From assembly GCF_035046505.1 (NCBI RefSeq), contig NC_089830.1:8918315-8982314 (forward strand): a stretch of 64,000 nucleotides of DNA. The letters are read 5' to 3'. This DNA comes from Tiliqua scincoides (lineage: Eukaryota > Chordata > Lepidosauria > Squamata > Scincidae). Positions 1 through 11,700 of the stretch are shown piece by piece. Position 1 is the first letter of the stretch, and every line of letters begins with the position of its first letter. Below the pieces are notes generated by a model. It made no database searches. It was not told where the DNA came from and worked only from the letters and a program-made list of their open reading frames with translations. A program made the translations under genes and the position numbers.

Positions 1-227
1 GTAACATACTGTATATGTAGCACCAAAGCATATTTCATGTTTGGGAAGTAATCACTGTTAGTATGCCTTTTATTTTATGCAGTTTTGAACTCTTAGCTTG
101 TTTGTTCAGGAGCACCTTTGTAAACAGTGTTAAGTAGTACTAAGTGGTCTTGTTCAGAGGTAGTATTGTGTGGAAAGGCATTTACAGAAGTACAGAAGTA
201 AATGACAGTAAAGAATGACAGTATCCT

Positions 228-960
228 TCACAAGCAGTTCACCTGTGCACAATCTAAAACAGTTGTTCTCCAAATGTGGGTCTGGACCTGATTTTTAGTG
301 GGACCTAGAAGAGGGAAGTGTATTATATAACTGTGACCTACAAGAGGGGAGTGCAAACTATATATGCAGTGTATATATACTCCCCTGGGAGTGAGCCCCG
401 TTGACTCTACTGGGGCTGACTTCTGAGTAGACAGGGAGAGGAGCCACTCGCAGGCTGCACTCCTGTCCATGCATCCCTGGGATGAAGCCCCGTTGACTCT
501 ACTGGGGCTGACTTACCTTTCCCCCTGTTTTTGCACTGGTATATATGGAGATCTGCCCCCCCCCCCAACTTCCATGTGTTGGTTTTGTGTGCAAGGGGTT
601 TTGCAATGGTCTTGCTGTGATATCTATATAGAGATCTTCCCTCCCCTGCACCTTCTCCCAGTTTTTGCACTGGTCTGTATAGAGATCTGCTCCCCCCCCC
701 ACTTATATTGGAAACAGGCGAGCTACCCTGGAGGTGGGGTCCAGCAGGACTGCAGGGCAGAACCAGGGTCATTTGTTGGGGGAAAGGGGAGCTAATTTGC
801 TTAAAGTGGGCATAATTCTCCAGGCAGAGAATGGCCTTGGAATCAGGCAAAACACCATAGAGGACCAGGCGTCTGAAAACACAGGACAAGAATATATGAC
901 AAAACTAACTAAAAGCTACAAGAGGGGGCTACATTATAAAAATGGGACCTATAAGAGCAT
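228..960. other. unassigned repeat-like intergenic sequence
   Basis: Around 262-310 there is a decayed hAT-like end (TTCTCCAAATGTGGGTCTGG followed by ACCTGATTTTTAGTGGGACC) resembling the elements at 19290 and 24873. Between 395 and 800 short blocks recur (GTTGACTCTACTGGGGCTGA twice; TTTTTGCACTGGT twice, each near GAGATCTGCCC). This suggests a small decayed local duplication. I see no exon here. Confidence 0.4.
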
Positions 961-964
961 ATTG

Positions 965-1663
965 TATTGGCAACCTTCAGTCTCGAAAGACTATGGTATC
1001 GCGCTCTGAAAGGTGGTTCTGGCACAGCGTCTAGTGTGGCTGAAAAGGCCAATCCGGGAGTGACAATCCCTTCCACACCGGGAGCAAGTGCAGTCTGTCC
1101 CTGGTCTGTCTCCCTGGCTATGGGCCTTCCTTCTTTGCCTCTTAGCCTCAGACTGTTGGCAAAGTGTCTCTTCAAACTGGGAAAGGCCATGCTGCACAGC
1201 CTGCCTCCAAGCGGGCCGCTCAGAGGCCAGGGTTTCCCACTTGTTGAGGTCCATCCCTAAGGCCTTCAGATCCCTCTTGCAGATGTCCTTGTATCGCAGC
1301 TGTGGTCTACCTGTAGGGCGCTTTCCTTGCATGAGTTCTCCATAGAGGAGATCCTTTGGGATCCGGCCATCATCCATTCTCACGACATGACCGAGCCAAC
1401 GCAGGCGTCTCTGTTTCAGCAGTGAATACATGCTAGGGATTCCAGCACGTTCCAGGACTGTGTTGTTTGGAACTTTGTCCTGCCAGGTGATGCCGAGGAT
1501 GCGTCGGAGGCAGCGCATGTGGAAAGCGCTCAGTTTCCTCTCCTGTTGTGGGCGAAGAGTCCATGACTCGCTGCAGTACAGAAGTGTACTCAGGACGCAA
1601 GCTCTGTAGACCTGGATCTTGGTATGTTCCGTCAGCTTCTTGTTGGACCAGACTCTATATGCA
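965..1663 (-). mobile_element. 5'-truncated non-LTR retrotransposon (LINE), 3' end
   Basis: On the minus strand the sequence from 1663 to 991 is one open frame encoding the C-terminal part of a LINE reverse-transcriptase polyprotein. It starts RVWSNKKLTEHTKIQVYRAC, continues with LSTLLYCSESWTLR, a RRLRWLGHVVRMDDGRIPKD block, GKRPTGRPQLRYKDICKRDL, and ends with a cysteine/histidine knuckle (CSRCGRDCHSRIGLFSHTRRC without its last residue: C-x2-C-x7-H-x4-H pattern). Short 3' sequence follows, running to about 965 and ending in ...TCTTTCGAGACTGAAGGTTG. The copy is 5' truncated at about 1663, as is usual for LINEs, and the frame is still open, so it is fairly young. I cannot assign the clade safely; RTE-X, Vingi or L2-like groups are options. 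Its 3' tail matches the tail of the 5S-derived SINE at 34978-35125. Confidence 0.85.
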
Positions 1664-1781
1664 GTGTTATCTTCATTTTAGGTGTCAAAAGGGTTTTGTG
1701 GCTCCTGAGGATTTTTTCCCTCTGGAAAATGGGTCCAAATGGCTCTTTGAGTGTTTAAGGTTGCCCCAGGGGATAAGAATA

Positions 1782-1850
1782 GGGGGCCATAGCTCAGTGG
1801 TAAAGCACTGTGACTTTACTTATTTCTCAAGGATGTGATCCTGAACGTCT
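1782..1850 (+). repeat. tRNA-like SINE head (fragment)
   Basis: GGGGCCATAGCTCAGTGGTA followed by AAGCAC carries a Pol III A-box like that of squamate tRNA-derived SINEs. No B-box and no cloverleaf follow, so this is a SINE fragment and not a tRNA gene. Confidence 0.4.
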
Positions 1851-1854
1851 ACTC

Positions 1855-2086
1855 CATTACCTGGCCTTCAGTTTGGAGGGCTCCCCAAGGTTCCATCTTG
1901 TCCCCTTTATGCTGCTGAACACCTGCATGAAATAATGGAGTGAAATGGTCCAGAGATGTGGGATGCGGAATCATCAATGTACTGATGACACTAATCACTA
2001 CATGGCACTTTTTCAGCTGATCCAAGGGAGGCACTATAACTTGTATTTGGCAGCTGTATGTGACTGGATGGGGGAGAACAGGTTGG
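1855..2086 (+). mobile_element. L2-type LINE reverse transcriptase fragment (decayed)
   Basis: The sequence CCCCAAGGTTCCATCTTGTC is the PQGSILSP motif region of an L2 LINE. It is followed by a LF-like segment, then a degraded Y-A-D-D-T box (now QCTDDTN, near 1970-1995). Next comes a GREAL-like stretch and CDWMGENR, equivalent to the family's EWMGANRLRLNPDKTE. Frame changes separate the motifs, so this is an old inactive fragment. It ends where a Harbinger-like MITE begins (2087). Confidence 0.65.
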
Positions 2087-2103
2087 ACTGCAATCCTATA
2101 AGC

Positions 2104-3106
2104 CAGTATTTCTCAAATTGTGGGTTATGAGCCAATTTCAGGTGAGTCACATGACACCTAATATAAGAACATAAGAAGAGCCTAGCTGGATCAGGCCAAA
2201 GGCCCATGTAGTCCAGCTTCCTGTATCTCACAGTGGCTCACCAAATGCTTCAGGGAACACACAAGATAACACACACCACCTGCATCCTGGTGCCCTCCCC
2301 TGCATCTGGCAATCAGAGGCAGCCTACCTCTAAAACCAAGAGCTTGCACATACCTACTATGGTTTGTAACCCATGATGAACTTTTCCTCCAGAAATTTGT
2401 CAAATCCCCTCTTAAAGGCATCTAGGCAAGATGCCATCACTACTTCCTATGGCAAGGAGTTCCACAGACTAATTACCCGCTGGGTAAAGAAATATTTTCT
2501 TTTGTTTGTCCTAACTCTCCCAACACTCAACTTTAGTAGATGTCCCCTGGTTCTGCTGTTATGTGAGAAGGAAAAGAGCATCTCTCTATCCACTTTATCT
2601 TTCCCCTGCATAATTTTGTATGTCTCAATCATGTCCCCCCTCAGGCGCCTCTTTTCTAGGCTGAAGAGGCCCAAACACTGTAACCTTTTCTCATAAGGGA
2701 GGTGCCCCAGCCAGCTGCCATTGAAAATACAGAGCTGAAAATACAGGGTACAGAGCTGCTGGTTAAGGCTGGCTCCCAGCTGGAGAGAGGCTGCTTTGCC
2801 CTGAATAGGTGGGGAAATGGGATGCTGGAAAGGGGGGAGGGCTGTTTGTTTGGAGAAGGATCCAAGTCTGCCTTCTGTTTGACTTTCAAGCTGGAATGAT
2901 TGAATTCCAAGCTATGCAAAATAAGTGCAGGAGAATGCTGTGCAATGGGCCCTATGGCTGATTGCGGCCTAGGTCTGAAGCCTGAATCGTTGGTGTCACT
3001 TCTGGTCATGACATCACTTTCAGGTTAATGACATCACTTCCAGTGGGTCCTGACAGATTGTCATTTTTAAAAGTGGGACCTGATGCTAAAAGTTTGAGAA
3101 CCACTT
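2104..3106 (+). mobile_element. non-autonomous hAT element, interrupted by CR1
   Basis: The left end CAGTATTTCTCAAATTGTGG and the right end AAAAGTTTGAGAACCACTT are degenerate inverted repeats of the CAGTGTTTCTCAAACTGTGG hAT family. The flanking 8-mers CTATAAGC (2096-2103) and CTATAGGT (3107-3114) match at 6 of 8, an aged target-site duplication. Internal sequence (TGAAAATACAGGGTACAGAG, GGATCCAAGTCTGCCTTCTG) is shared with the copies at 12271 and 45916. A CR1 3' fragment lies inside at 2163-2712. Confidence 0.75.
2163..2712 (-). mobile_element. CR1 LINE 3' fragment
   Basis: Reading on the minus strand, this is the 3' end of the CR1 family whose longer copies lie at 42530 and 57428. It includes the end of the reverse-transcriptase frame (FSLEKRRLRGDMIETYKIMQ, then VGRVRTNKRKYFFTQRV) and the 3' UTR block reading CACAGTGGCTCACCAAATGC on the plus strand. 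It is 5' truncated and lies inside a hAT element. Confidence 0.85.
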
Positions 3107-3498
3107 CTATAGGTGCTTACCAGGGAGTAGTTCCCATTGAACCCACTGGGACTAGCTTCTGAATAGTCTTGTGCAGGGTTAGGCTATTAATCCAGGTAAG
3201 ACATAGGTATTGTTAGTTGGATGTGCCACCAGACCAGGAGGCATTCAGTCTGTTCTTGATAGGCTTGATGGGCGTTCTCCCTGAAAGATCAGGTTCATGG
3301 TCCATTGGTACTTCTCAATCAATACCTTCTCCTGCAGGGACAGGTGACTGCAGTGACATCATTTTATCAGCTTGGTCTGATTCACCAGCTACAACCTTAC
3401 CTGACAAGGGCTGATCTAGCACAGGGCTGGCTGCGAAAAATGATCAGAAACTTGCTTCTGAATCAGCAAGTGTATATCAGTGCAGCTGTCAGGCATTG

Positions 3499-3883
3499 AG
3501 GGTACAATCCTAGCCCCTTATGTCAGTGCTTTCCAGCAATGCAGTTCTGAGGTAAGGGAACAAATATTCCCTTACTTTTTTTTTAATATATTCAGGATTT
3601 GAGAGGACCCATTTAATCTGTTACTCATAAAAGCACCAATCAATATGTTCACTCCTACTATAAAAAGTTTACAGCACTGTATAAGAGCTACACCAGGTAT
3701 GTGGAGCTTTGAGCAGGCTGACTCACCTACAGTAAGATCCCATGTAGATGTTTGTACAAAATTCTTTGTACAAATCCTCCTTACTTTGAGGAGGCCTCCG
3801 TGAGTGACACCCAACTGCAGGATGCAGCACATGTCCCATTGGATGCTGAAAAGCACTGACATAAGGGGTTAGGATTGCGCCCT
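3499..3883. mobile_element. long-TIR Harbinger-like MITE, internally interrupted
   Basis: The terminal inverted repeats are GGGTACAATCCTAGCCCCTT (from 3501) and the complement of AAGGGGTTAGGATTGCGCCC (to 3882). The internal block GAGGTAAGGGAACAAATATT through GAGGAGGCCTCCGTGAGTGA matches the family at 19751 and 35440. About 190 bp of unrelated sequence is inserted in the middle (roughly 3585-3775). Confidence 0.7.
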
Positions 3884-3939
3884 TAATGTGCTTCCAGGCT
3901 CAATTGCAGATGCTGGGTATGACCCTTAAAGCCCTAAAA

Positions 3940-4198
3940 TAGGGGTGTTAAGCATAAGGCCCGTGGGTCGAATGCAGCCCCACTGGAAGCAATTTATTCA
4001 ACTCCTCTTATGATTGAGTTCTCCCAGCATAATTGGGCTCTCATATCTCGAAGATACAAACGAGATTTGCACGTTTTCTTCTGTTCTTTGCAGCTAATTA
4101 GTTATGTGAGAATAAAGTGCTTATTTCTGGCCATCATCTGCTTAATGATGTCACCTCACGAATGCTAACCTCTGTATGAAACAAGTTTGAGATCCCTG
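3940..4198 (+). mobile_element. non-autonomous hAT element with target duplication
   Basis: The element starts TAGGGGTGTTAAGCATAAGG and ends CAAGTTTGAGATCCCTG. The flanking 8-mers CCCTAAAA (3932-3939) and CCCTAAAC (4199-4206) agree at 7 of 8 positions, the 8-bp duplication expected of hAT insertion. There is no coding capacity. Confidence 0.75.
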
Positions 4199-4206
4199 CC
4201 CTAAAC

Positions 4207-6660
4207 AGTTTAGGGCCTGAGTACTTTAAGGACCCACACATGCCCTCCACTGGTCATCATTTGAGGCTTTCCTCTGAGTGCTCCACAAGAACACCATAAG
4301 TGGCTGCTTGATGCTGTGCCATTCTGCCCATGTGCTGATGCTATGGGGCTCCCCACAACACTATGCATGCACCAGTCCCTGAGACTGTTCAGTAGTGTAA
4401 AAGGTTGGAGACTGAAAAGTTTGAGACCTGCTTTTCTATGGGAAAGCGTCTGCCTAATCTGCAGAATTCCTTCCCCACAGAGCCTGTTTTGTCCCTAAGC
4501 TATAATTACAAGTGGTGTGTAGAAACTGGGCCTTGGGAGGGGGGGGCTGCCTAAGTGGTGGGTGGAGGTAATGTCCAGGGTGGCAGTGGCTGTTTTTATT
4601 CTGTCTTTTTGATGGTCGTGTATTGATTCTTTCATTTGTTATGTTGTTTTTCTGTTGCTGTTGGCTACCTTGGGTTGCCTTTGGCAAGAGAAGCAGGATA
4701 TACTGTACATGGTTTGAAATCAAATGGAACCGCAGACCCAGGAGCACACACAGGTTGCAGCCAGTGGGTACTGGATATGCATTTCAGGGCAAAATCCTGC
4801 CCTTGGCACAAAAATGGCTGCAAGGTTTTCAGGACTGTGTGTAGACTGGCCTTGGCCGTGCTAGACTCATAGCCACTGCAGGACCAGACTGCACCTGTGG
4901 AAGTCACCTTGAATGTATTTTGAGATGGTGGACTCAGAGGCATCCCAAAGGTGTGTGACACCTGGTGTGGCACTTACCTGCATGAGCTCAGCATTCCAGA
5001 GGTTCAGGGGTGACATAATGATGCAATCACATCACCCCCGATCTTCCAGGCTCTTTCATTGCTTTTAATGTGATCTGCCTTCCTCCATTCAGCGATCTTC
5101 AGGTCCAGTTGCTTTGTTTTCTCATTGTTGAGCAGCAAAAACACAATTGCATTGAGAGTGTGAGGTGGCTGGGCCTGGAGAAGGCTAGAAATTGCCCAAT
5201 GGAGGCTCAGGCAGTGTGCTATCACCCCATCCTGAGGGTGGCACTTGGTGTGGTCTGAACCAGTTGTACCCCTGTTGTGACACCACTTGGTGGAGTTTAT
5301 GTATTTATATTTATGCTGCTCCTTTTGAAGGGAAAAATGTTCTTTTGATATTTTTGAATGCTTCTTCAGTGGGGGTACTGTGTTAGAACATGAAGCTCTC
5401 ACTCCCCCCACCACAAAATAGCCAGAGATCTTTGTAGCCCAATGGAAAAGGAGTACCCCAGTCACCTTGGATGATGGTCTACTTGGACTAGAAGTTCAAG
5501 TGAGGCCTTAACAAGAGGTTGTTCAGATTCTGTTTGAGTGCCTGTATTGTAACGGCAGAAGCCAAGTGTCTTTTCTAGCCCCCCCCCTCCAAGCACTGGC
5601 TACCCCAAAAGGCTGTTGAGGGAGGAAGGGCTGCAGGACCCCAAGGCTCGCATTAGGTCTGCCCCTGAAACCCATCTGTCTTTTCTGGCAGAACTGCTTC
5701 CTGTGCAAGGTACAGAGAAGGCTGGCCTGGCTGGCAGGGCAGGCCGGCAGGGCAGTGACTGCACAGAAAACCAAGCTGCCTTCCCTTGAACCCTCTTTAT
5801 GAACAGAGGAAGCTGCTGTTGTATGGAGTCAGAGCTTCGGTTCCTCCGGTTCGCCGTCATGGATGCCGAGTGGCAGCAGCAATGCTCCAGGATTCTGGAT
5901 TGAGGCCTTTCTCAGACAAAGATGCTGCCAGAGATGTGATCTTCTGCATGAAAAGCCCCCCCCCACCCCAGCCCACCCTCTCCCCTGTGGCCTCTCAGCT
6001 CTGCTCAATCACTCAAGCTCCAGCGCCATTCCCACTCAGCTCCACCTTCCAGACTGGCCCCATTACATCATTCCCCTCCCCACAAAATAAATCAGGCCGG
6101 CCAAGCGAGTCATGACCCATTCAAGTTGGGATCGAATCCAGATGCTGCTGGCCCCATGCAGCTGGGCCGTTTCCTTTTTTGGAGAAGAGCACCACTAACA
6201 GGGGATCCCAGGGGCCCAGAGGTAACACAAGCTGGTAACTAATCTCCAGCTAGGGTTGGTGGGAGGGGAAGGGAGAAGAGGCTGGTATTCAGCTGGGTTG
6301 AGCGCTCCCCATCCTGCTCTCAGCGTGTGGGTGTGTTGAAAAAGCCCACTGATCAAGGACCACTATCTGGAGGATTAAAAACATGTTTCATGACAAAAGG
6401 GCCTAGTAGTTCATAGGAGGGAGGGAACAGGCAACAGGGAAGAACTCATTGCTTCATTGCAACCATTGGCTTTTGGACTGGCCTGAATCAATCTTGCAGC
6501 ATGGCCCAGTGGGGGTAGGCGTGGGACTTCAAGAAGATCTCAGCTTCTGTTTACAAGAGAGGCCCCAGAGAAGCAGCTGCTATGATTTCAGAAAAGAAGC
6601 TGCAGCCACATGTTGAAGCCAGAATGCAGCAGGCAGCACCCGAATGAAACAACTTCTCTT
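4207..6660. other. intergenic stretch, no gene recognised
   Basis: About 2.4 kb with no exon, RNA gene or confident repeat. Short C- or G-rich tracts (4535, 5580, 5955) are present. The frames here have no recognisable protein motif. In human, SF3A3 lies beyond FHL3 on this side; I do not see any of its exons here. Confidence 0.5.
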
Positions 6661-6667
6661 GTTGTTT

Positions 6668-7105
6668 GAACATAAGAAGAGCCCCACTGGATCAGGCCAA
6701 AGGTCCATTTAGTCCAGCCTCCTGGATCTCACAGTGGCCCACCAGATGCCTCAGGGAGTACACACGATACCTGCATCCTGGTGCCCACCCTTGCAGCTGG
6801 TGCAGGAAGTTCTAAAACCAGGAAGCTGCATATGTCCAGCATGGCTTGTATCCTGTGATGAACTTTTCCTCCAGAAATTTGTCTAATCCCCTTTTAAAGG
6901 CATCTAGCCTGGATGCCATCACCACATCCTGTGGCAAGGAATTCCACAGACTAATTGCACGCTAGGTAAAGAAATATTTCTGTCTGTCCTAACTCTCCCA
7001 ACACTCAATTTTAGTGGGTGTCCCCTGATTCTGGTGTTGTGGGCAAGGGAAAAGAACACCCTCCTATCCACTATATCCATCCCCTGCATAATTTTGTAAC
7101 CTTCA
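6668..7105 (-). mobile_element. CR1 LINE 3' fragment
   Basis: The plus strand reads ACATAAGAAGAGCCCCACTG, GATCAGGCCAAAGGTCC, TCTCACAGTGGCCCACCAGA and, further on, CCCCTGCATAATTTTGTA, which is the complement of the CR1 3' end and 3' UTR. It is 5' truncated and diverged from the 57428 copy. Confidence 0.85.
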
Positions 7106-7344
7106 GTGTTGACCCAGAGCACACATACACTGCACTGGAATAGGGAGGCATTGGAATGCAGAGAACAGCTTTGAAGCAAAGCCAGCAAGTTCTGAAAAGC
7201 CAGTGTTGGGGGTGGGTGGCGAGGGGAAGAAAGATGTCACCAGCTTTGTCCATATTTAGGTTCAGTTCAAGGAAAGAAAAGTCTGCAAATTCTACAGAGA
7301 CCAAGGAAACCATATTATGCAACCACTCACAACTACAGTTAATG

Positions 7345-8604
7345 TATCAACAGTCCACTAAAAAGGTTTATTATACAAAGCCAGGAGGGAGGCAAAAAAT
7401 GAGGGGTGTACCCTGACGAGCTGGTGGCAAGGATAGAAGAGTGCCCCACACAGACACACAAACACACAGCACTCAACTCCCCCACAGCAAAGTATCCACG
7501 GGACTGGCAGGTTGGCTACATGGTTCAAGAGGCACATGCATAACATTCGTTCAGGGGAGAAGGGGGAGACCCCCCCACCCGCCCCTGCCGGAAAGGCGAA
7601 CAAAAGCAAAAAGTCTAAATTCAAGAGAAAGAAGCTGGAGTACAGGTGCAAGGAAACTTCCTGTTGGAGGGGAAGTGGGTCAGCTCTGTACAGTTATAGC
7701 AAGACCTGCTTGACAGAACGACTAGGGCTGGGCTGGGGGAAGGAGACCAGGGACAAAACTCCCTCCATGTCCACAATGGGGAAGAAAGGCCAGAAGCTGA
7801 AGCCTCGGAGGTCTCTCTCTCTGCACAAGTTCTACTCCTGTCTACCTGGGCCCTGCCCTCCTACACTGGGGAGGCTGAGAGGCAGGAAGGTCAGAGATGA
7901 CAAGTCCTCCTGGTTTTCTGGCCCCAAAAAAATGAGGGAGGGGGAACGAGTGTCCTTCCTAAATGGCTGCTGGGGTAGTGACAGTGGCCTTTCCTCTTTC
8001 TCCATCTCTCTCACAACAGCAGGGGGGAGTATTACTGGCCTGTTGCTATTTAATTACTAGTGAGCAGTGCATGCTCCAGATGGGAAAGCAGGCAGCTTCG
8101 AGCTGCTTGCCCCAGCTAACAGGACGCATCGCTCTCCACAACCCCAGCTAGAGGCAAGGTTTAGGTCAGAGAGGGTCACTCTCAGTTAGGCCTGCCATCG
8201 CTTCAGCACCAGACACACATGCACACACCCTTGCTCCCTGTGGGACTGCAAAGAATAAGACCCCGCTCCCCTGGAGGGGGGGGCTCTATCTGCCAAGTGC
8301 AGTTTGTAGCTGGGGGGTGTGGGGATGGATGGATGTGCCTTTCACCCCACAACAAAACTGCTGAAGGGCAGGGGGGTGAGGACACATGGTCACATGAAAG
8401 CATAGGACAGAATGAACCCAAGTTGGCCATGGAGGGAAGGGGGAGCAGGCCAGCTTTGGCTGAGCTGTCTAGGTTTACTCTGGCCTGCCAGGAAGCAGAG
8501 GCAGGCTCCTTCATAAAGGGAGGGGGCATTGTTCCTGCCTTGCTGCTTCTTGGGGGGGGGGTAGTCTTTGGCACACAGAAAGCCTTGGTGACTTCAGAAA
8601 GACT
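7345..8604 (-). other. FHL3: FHL3 3' untranslated region
   Basis: This follows the FHL3 stop codon (8605-8607) without interruption. The first good poly(A) signal on the minus strand is AATAAA at 7372-7367, predicting cleavage near 7345-7350 and a 3' UTR of about 1.25 kb. It is G/C-rich near the coding end. A 182-codon frame on the opposite strand (7512-8060) is treated as chance. The end is inferred from the signal only. Confidence 0.6.
7367..7372 (-). terminator. FHL3: FHL3 poly(A) signal AATAAA
   Basis: TTTATT on the plus strand gives AATAAA on the minus strand, about 1.23 kb downstream of the FHL3 stop. It is the first canonical signal noticed downstream of the gene. Confidence 0.55.
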
Positions 8605-8756
8605 TCAGAGGTCATTGGCACAGTCGCGACACAGGATCTCCTCGTTGTCAGGGATGAAGCCCTTGCCCACCAGAGAGGTGGCACAGCGGGAACAGGTGAA
8701 GCAGTTATGGTGCCAGTGGCGGTCCTCAAAGGAGACATACTTGCCCCCTCCAAAGC
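8605..8756 (-). CDS. FHL3: FHL3 exon 6: rest of LIM4 and stop
   Basis: Completes Gly230 and encodes residues 231-279 (FGGGKYVSFEDRHWHHNC to CRDCANDL), followed by TGA at 8607-8605. The acceptor is CTCCAG-like (CTCTCTTCTCCAG). All LIM4 zinc ligands are present. Confidence 0.95.
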
Positions 8757-11700
8757 CTGGAGAAGAGAGGAGAAGAGTTGGATAAAGAGGGAAGGGCTTT
8801 TGTGATCTGAGCAGCAGTGGTGTAGCTGGGGGGCATGAGGAGTCAATTGCACCAGATGCTATGTCTGAGGGGTGTCAGGTGGGTGCCTTTCTGGGGGCTT
8901 CTGAGCCTGGGGAGACTGTATAGAGCCTTCTTAAGCCTCAGAAATCCTGCTGCAGTCCTTAGAAAGGCACTGTTCTATGAGAGTTCTATGAACTATGAAT
9001 TCTGGCAGGCCTGCTAAGGCCTTCCGAGGCTCAGAAAGGCCATGCACAGCCTCCCAGGTTTAGAAGGCCTGCTGGAGGCTATAGAAAGGCACTTGCAGTT
9101 TTTGCCAAAAACCAGAAGTGCCTTGAGGAAGTGTTAAAAAAATTGTGCCCCTGGGTACCAGTTGGCATAGCTGTGCCATTGCTTGGCAGCTGCCATGCAG
9201 GCTGCTAGCTTAGCGCTCAGACACCTCCTCCACCTGAGGAGGACTGCAGTGACCAGACTTTCTGAGCACCAGGCAAGTCCCAGCTCCTGTTGCTTGTGTG
9301 CAACTACCTCCTGCTACCGGCTCAGGCCTGTCCCACTCACCTGTGATGGGCTTGGTGCAAGCGCTGCACTTCTTTGCATAAAGGCTTCCAAAGCACTTGA
9401 CACAGTACGGCTGGTCGTCCTGAGAGGTGAACTGCTGCCCGGCCAGAGGTGTCCTGCAGCCTGTGCAGACAAAGCACTCCTTGTGCCATGGCTCATCCCG
9501 GTAAGTGACTCCACCCTTGGTCAGTGACTGTGGGACACAGGAGCAAGATTGGTACCCAGAGCTCATTGCAGGTTCCCCTCCACACACCCCCAGTTCTCTG
9601 AAAGGCCAACTATTTGTGGCTGGAATGTGTGCCACCCATTTGCCCTCCCCTCCCCTAGCACCTGACCTTGTTGCAGCGGGTGCAGCGAGGGGCAAACTTG
9701 CTCTCATAGCATGGGACACAGTAATAGTCCTTCTGGTCAGGGATGAAGGAGTGGGCACCGATGGGCTGCTGGCAGCTGCTGCAGAGGAAGCAGTGCTCAT
9801 GCCACGTCTGTCCGTTGTACTCCAGCTTCCGGGAGCCTGTGGAGCAGGGGGCACTGGGGGTGAGCAGGCCACAGGGACGCAGGAGTAGATACCATGCTGG
9901 CCAGGATCACAGTCCTAGGCACTGCTGTACCTTCCCCCCCTCCCTATATCCCCTCCCTTTCCGAGATGCCCAGCTTCAAGTCAGCAGGCTGGGAGGTGGG
10001 GAGGCACCACACCTGGCATGACCACCTGCTGGCAAGCCACACACTGGGAGGAGAACTCCCGGCAGTAGCAGTCATTGCAGAGCAGCTCCTCGCCCTGGCA
10101 CGTGAACGGCTCGTCGGCCAGGGAGCGGTCACAGCGAAAGCACCGAAAGCAGCCTTCGTGGTAATGGCGGTCTTCATAGTACAGCTCCTGGGGAACAGTG
10201 AGGGAAAGGACATCAGAGACAAGTTGTTCACCCACCCAACTATGGCAGCCTGTTCTAATGGACAGTAGAGGGTCCTCCTCAATACACTGCCCTCCAGCAT
10301 TCCCTTTAATTAAGCAGTGTGGCTCAAAACCCTAGGAACCCAAGCTCTGCACAACTTGGAGCTATCAGAAGTCCAGTGATGACATATGATGTCATCGCTG
10401 TACATCTGGAAACATCAGAGGGCTCCAGTATGCTGTGGCGTCACTAGGGGTGCACGGACCGTACTGGGTGACACCAGTGGGAGGGGTGACACCAAAGGAA
10501 GTGAGCCAAGAATTTGCAGTTGGTCTCTCTCAGTCCCGCTGAGTGGTACCAGGGATTGAGCCTGGAGTCTCCTGCATGCAGAGCAGGTGCTCAACCGCTG
10601 AGCCACAGCCTCATTCCGAAAGGAAAAGAGGTGATGAAGAAGTCCTCTCTGGGCACACATGGGTAGCACTGGCCTTTGCAACAGCTTGGGCCTGTTTGCA
10701 ATGAACACATATAATGTTTAGAAAGTATCAACAGAGCTTTCATGCACGAGGCTGCCCTGTGCAGGTTAGGGCGCAATCCTAACTGGCAGTTATGCCGGCA
10801 TAGGTGGCCCTGGAGGGTCACAAATGTGCCGTAAAGCACGTTTGTGCCTCTTTGAGCAGGAGCTGCGTGAGCAGATGTGCCGATGCGTGGAGGGAGGCAG
10901 AAGCCTCCGTTGCGGCTTCCGCACAGCCGCTTGTGACAGCGCAACTGCGTCGACATAAGCTGCAAAGGTAGGCATGGGGGGCGTGGGGAGGGGGTGGGAG
11001 GGGGCATTACTGGGCGGGGGGAGGGCGGGCCCGGGCACACAGGGATCCAGGGGTAGGGCTGGGACCTGGCAGTTATGCCGGATCCCAACTCCCTTCCCCA
11101 GGGCGAACGGAGCAGCTTCAAGCCGCCCCGTTCTCCTCGGACTTGCGCCACCTCTGGCGCTGGTCCGAGAAGACCCATAGGGGCGCGCAGCCCTTACCCA
11201 GGGGTAAGGGGAAGAGCTTCCCCTTGCCCCTGGCTGAGCCACTGCTCGCTGCAAACCCGCGTTGGATGCGACCAAACAGATGCCTCTGGAATAGCCCACA
11301 AGCAGGGCATTTTCCACCATCCAGAGAGAGACTTCTCTTGCACATGGAGGCTCTATTCATCTAACACCATGTGCCAACTATCTTTCTCATTGGTCACTAT
11401 GTAAAAGGGTCTTCTCAGAAAGCCCTGTTCCTATTTCCTCTCAGAAAGCCACCTGGACATCCCACCTCATCAAGGAGCTTGCGCGTTAGCCTGGTATGTC
11501 AGAAATACCAGGAGAGGATTCTGCCTCCTGGACCAAGCAAGCAGATGCCTGGGGGAGGATGTTGGGACAGAGAAGTTCCTGCCTCCCTGTTGCAAAGATC
11601 TGATCCTTCTGAGGAAGACCAGCCTTACATGTGCAGGCTTCTCGGGGAACAGAAGGACTTAGTTATGCATTAAACCAGGACTTTTCGATCTCTTTTTGTT

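Larger units (their letters stand above)
2087..3180. mobile_element. Harbinger-like palindromic MITE interrupted by a hAT
   Basis: The left part (CTGCAATCCTATA, 2087-2100) and the right part (about 3112-3180: TGCTTACCAGGGAGTAGTTC, CCCATTGAACCCACTGGGAC, ending GTGCAGGGTTAG) together make one copy of the roughly 90-bp palindromic MITE seen many times in this window. The hAT element at 2104-3106 sits between them. Confidence 0.6.

Noticed and set aside
1782-1850. A tRNA gene
   Set aside because: Only an A-box-like stretch is present; no B-box and no cloverleaf can be drawn.
1-7300. Exons of SF3A3, the next human neighbour of FHL3
   Set aside because: None of its characteristic sequence was seen; the stretch is repeats and unassigned intergenic DNA.
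7512-8060. 182-codon plus-strand frame opposite FHL3
   Set aside because: It lies antisense to the FHL3 3' UTR and has no motif, splice context or homologue that I recognise.
10930-11280. A CpG-island promoter for FHL3 close to exon 2
   Set aside because: It lies between coding exons 2 and 3 (downstream of the start codon) and begins with the terminus of a repeat family. It is therefore better explained as a GC-rich repeat.
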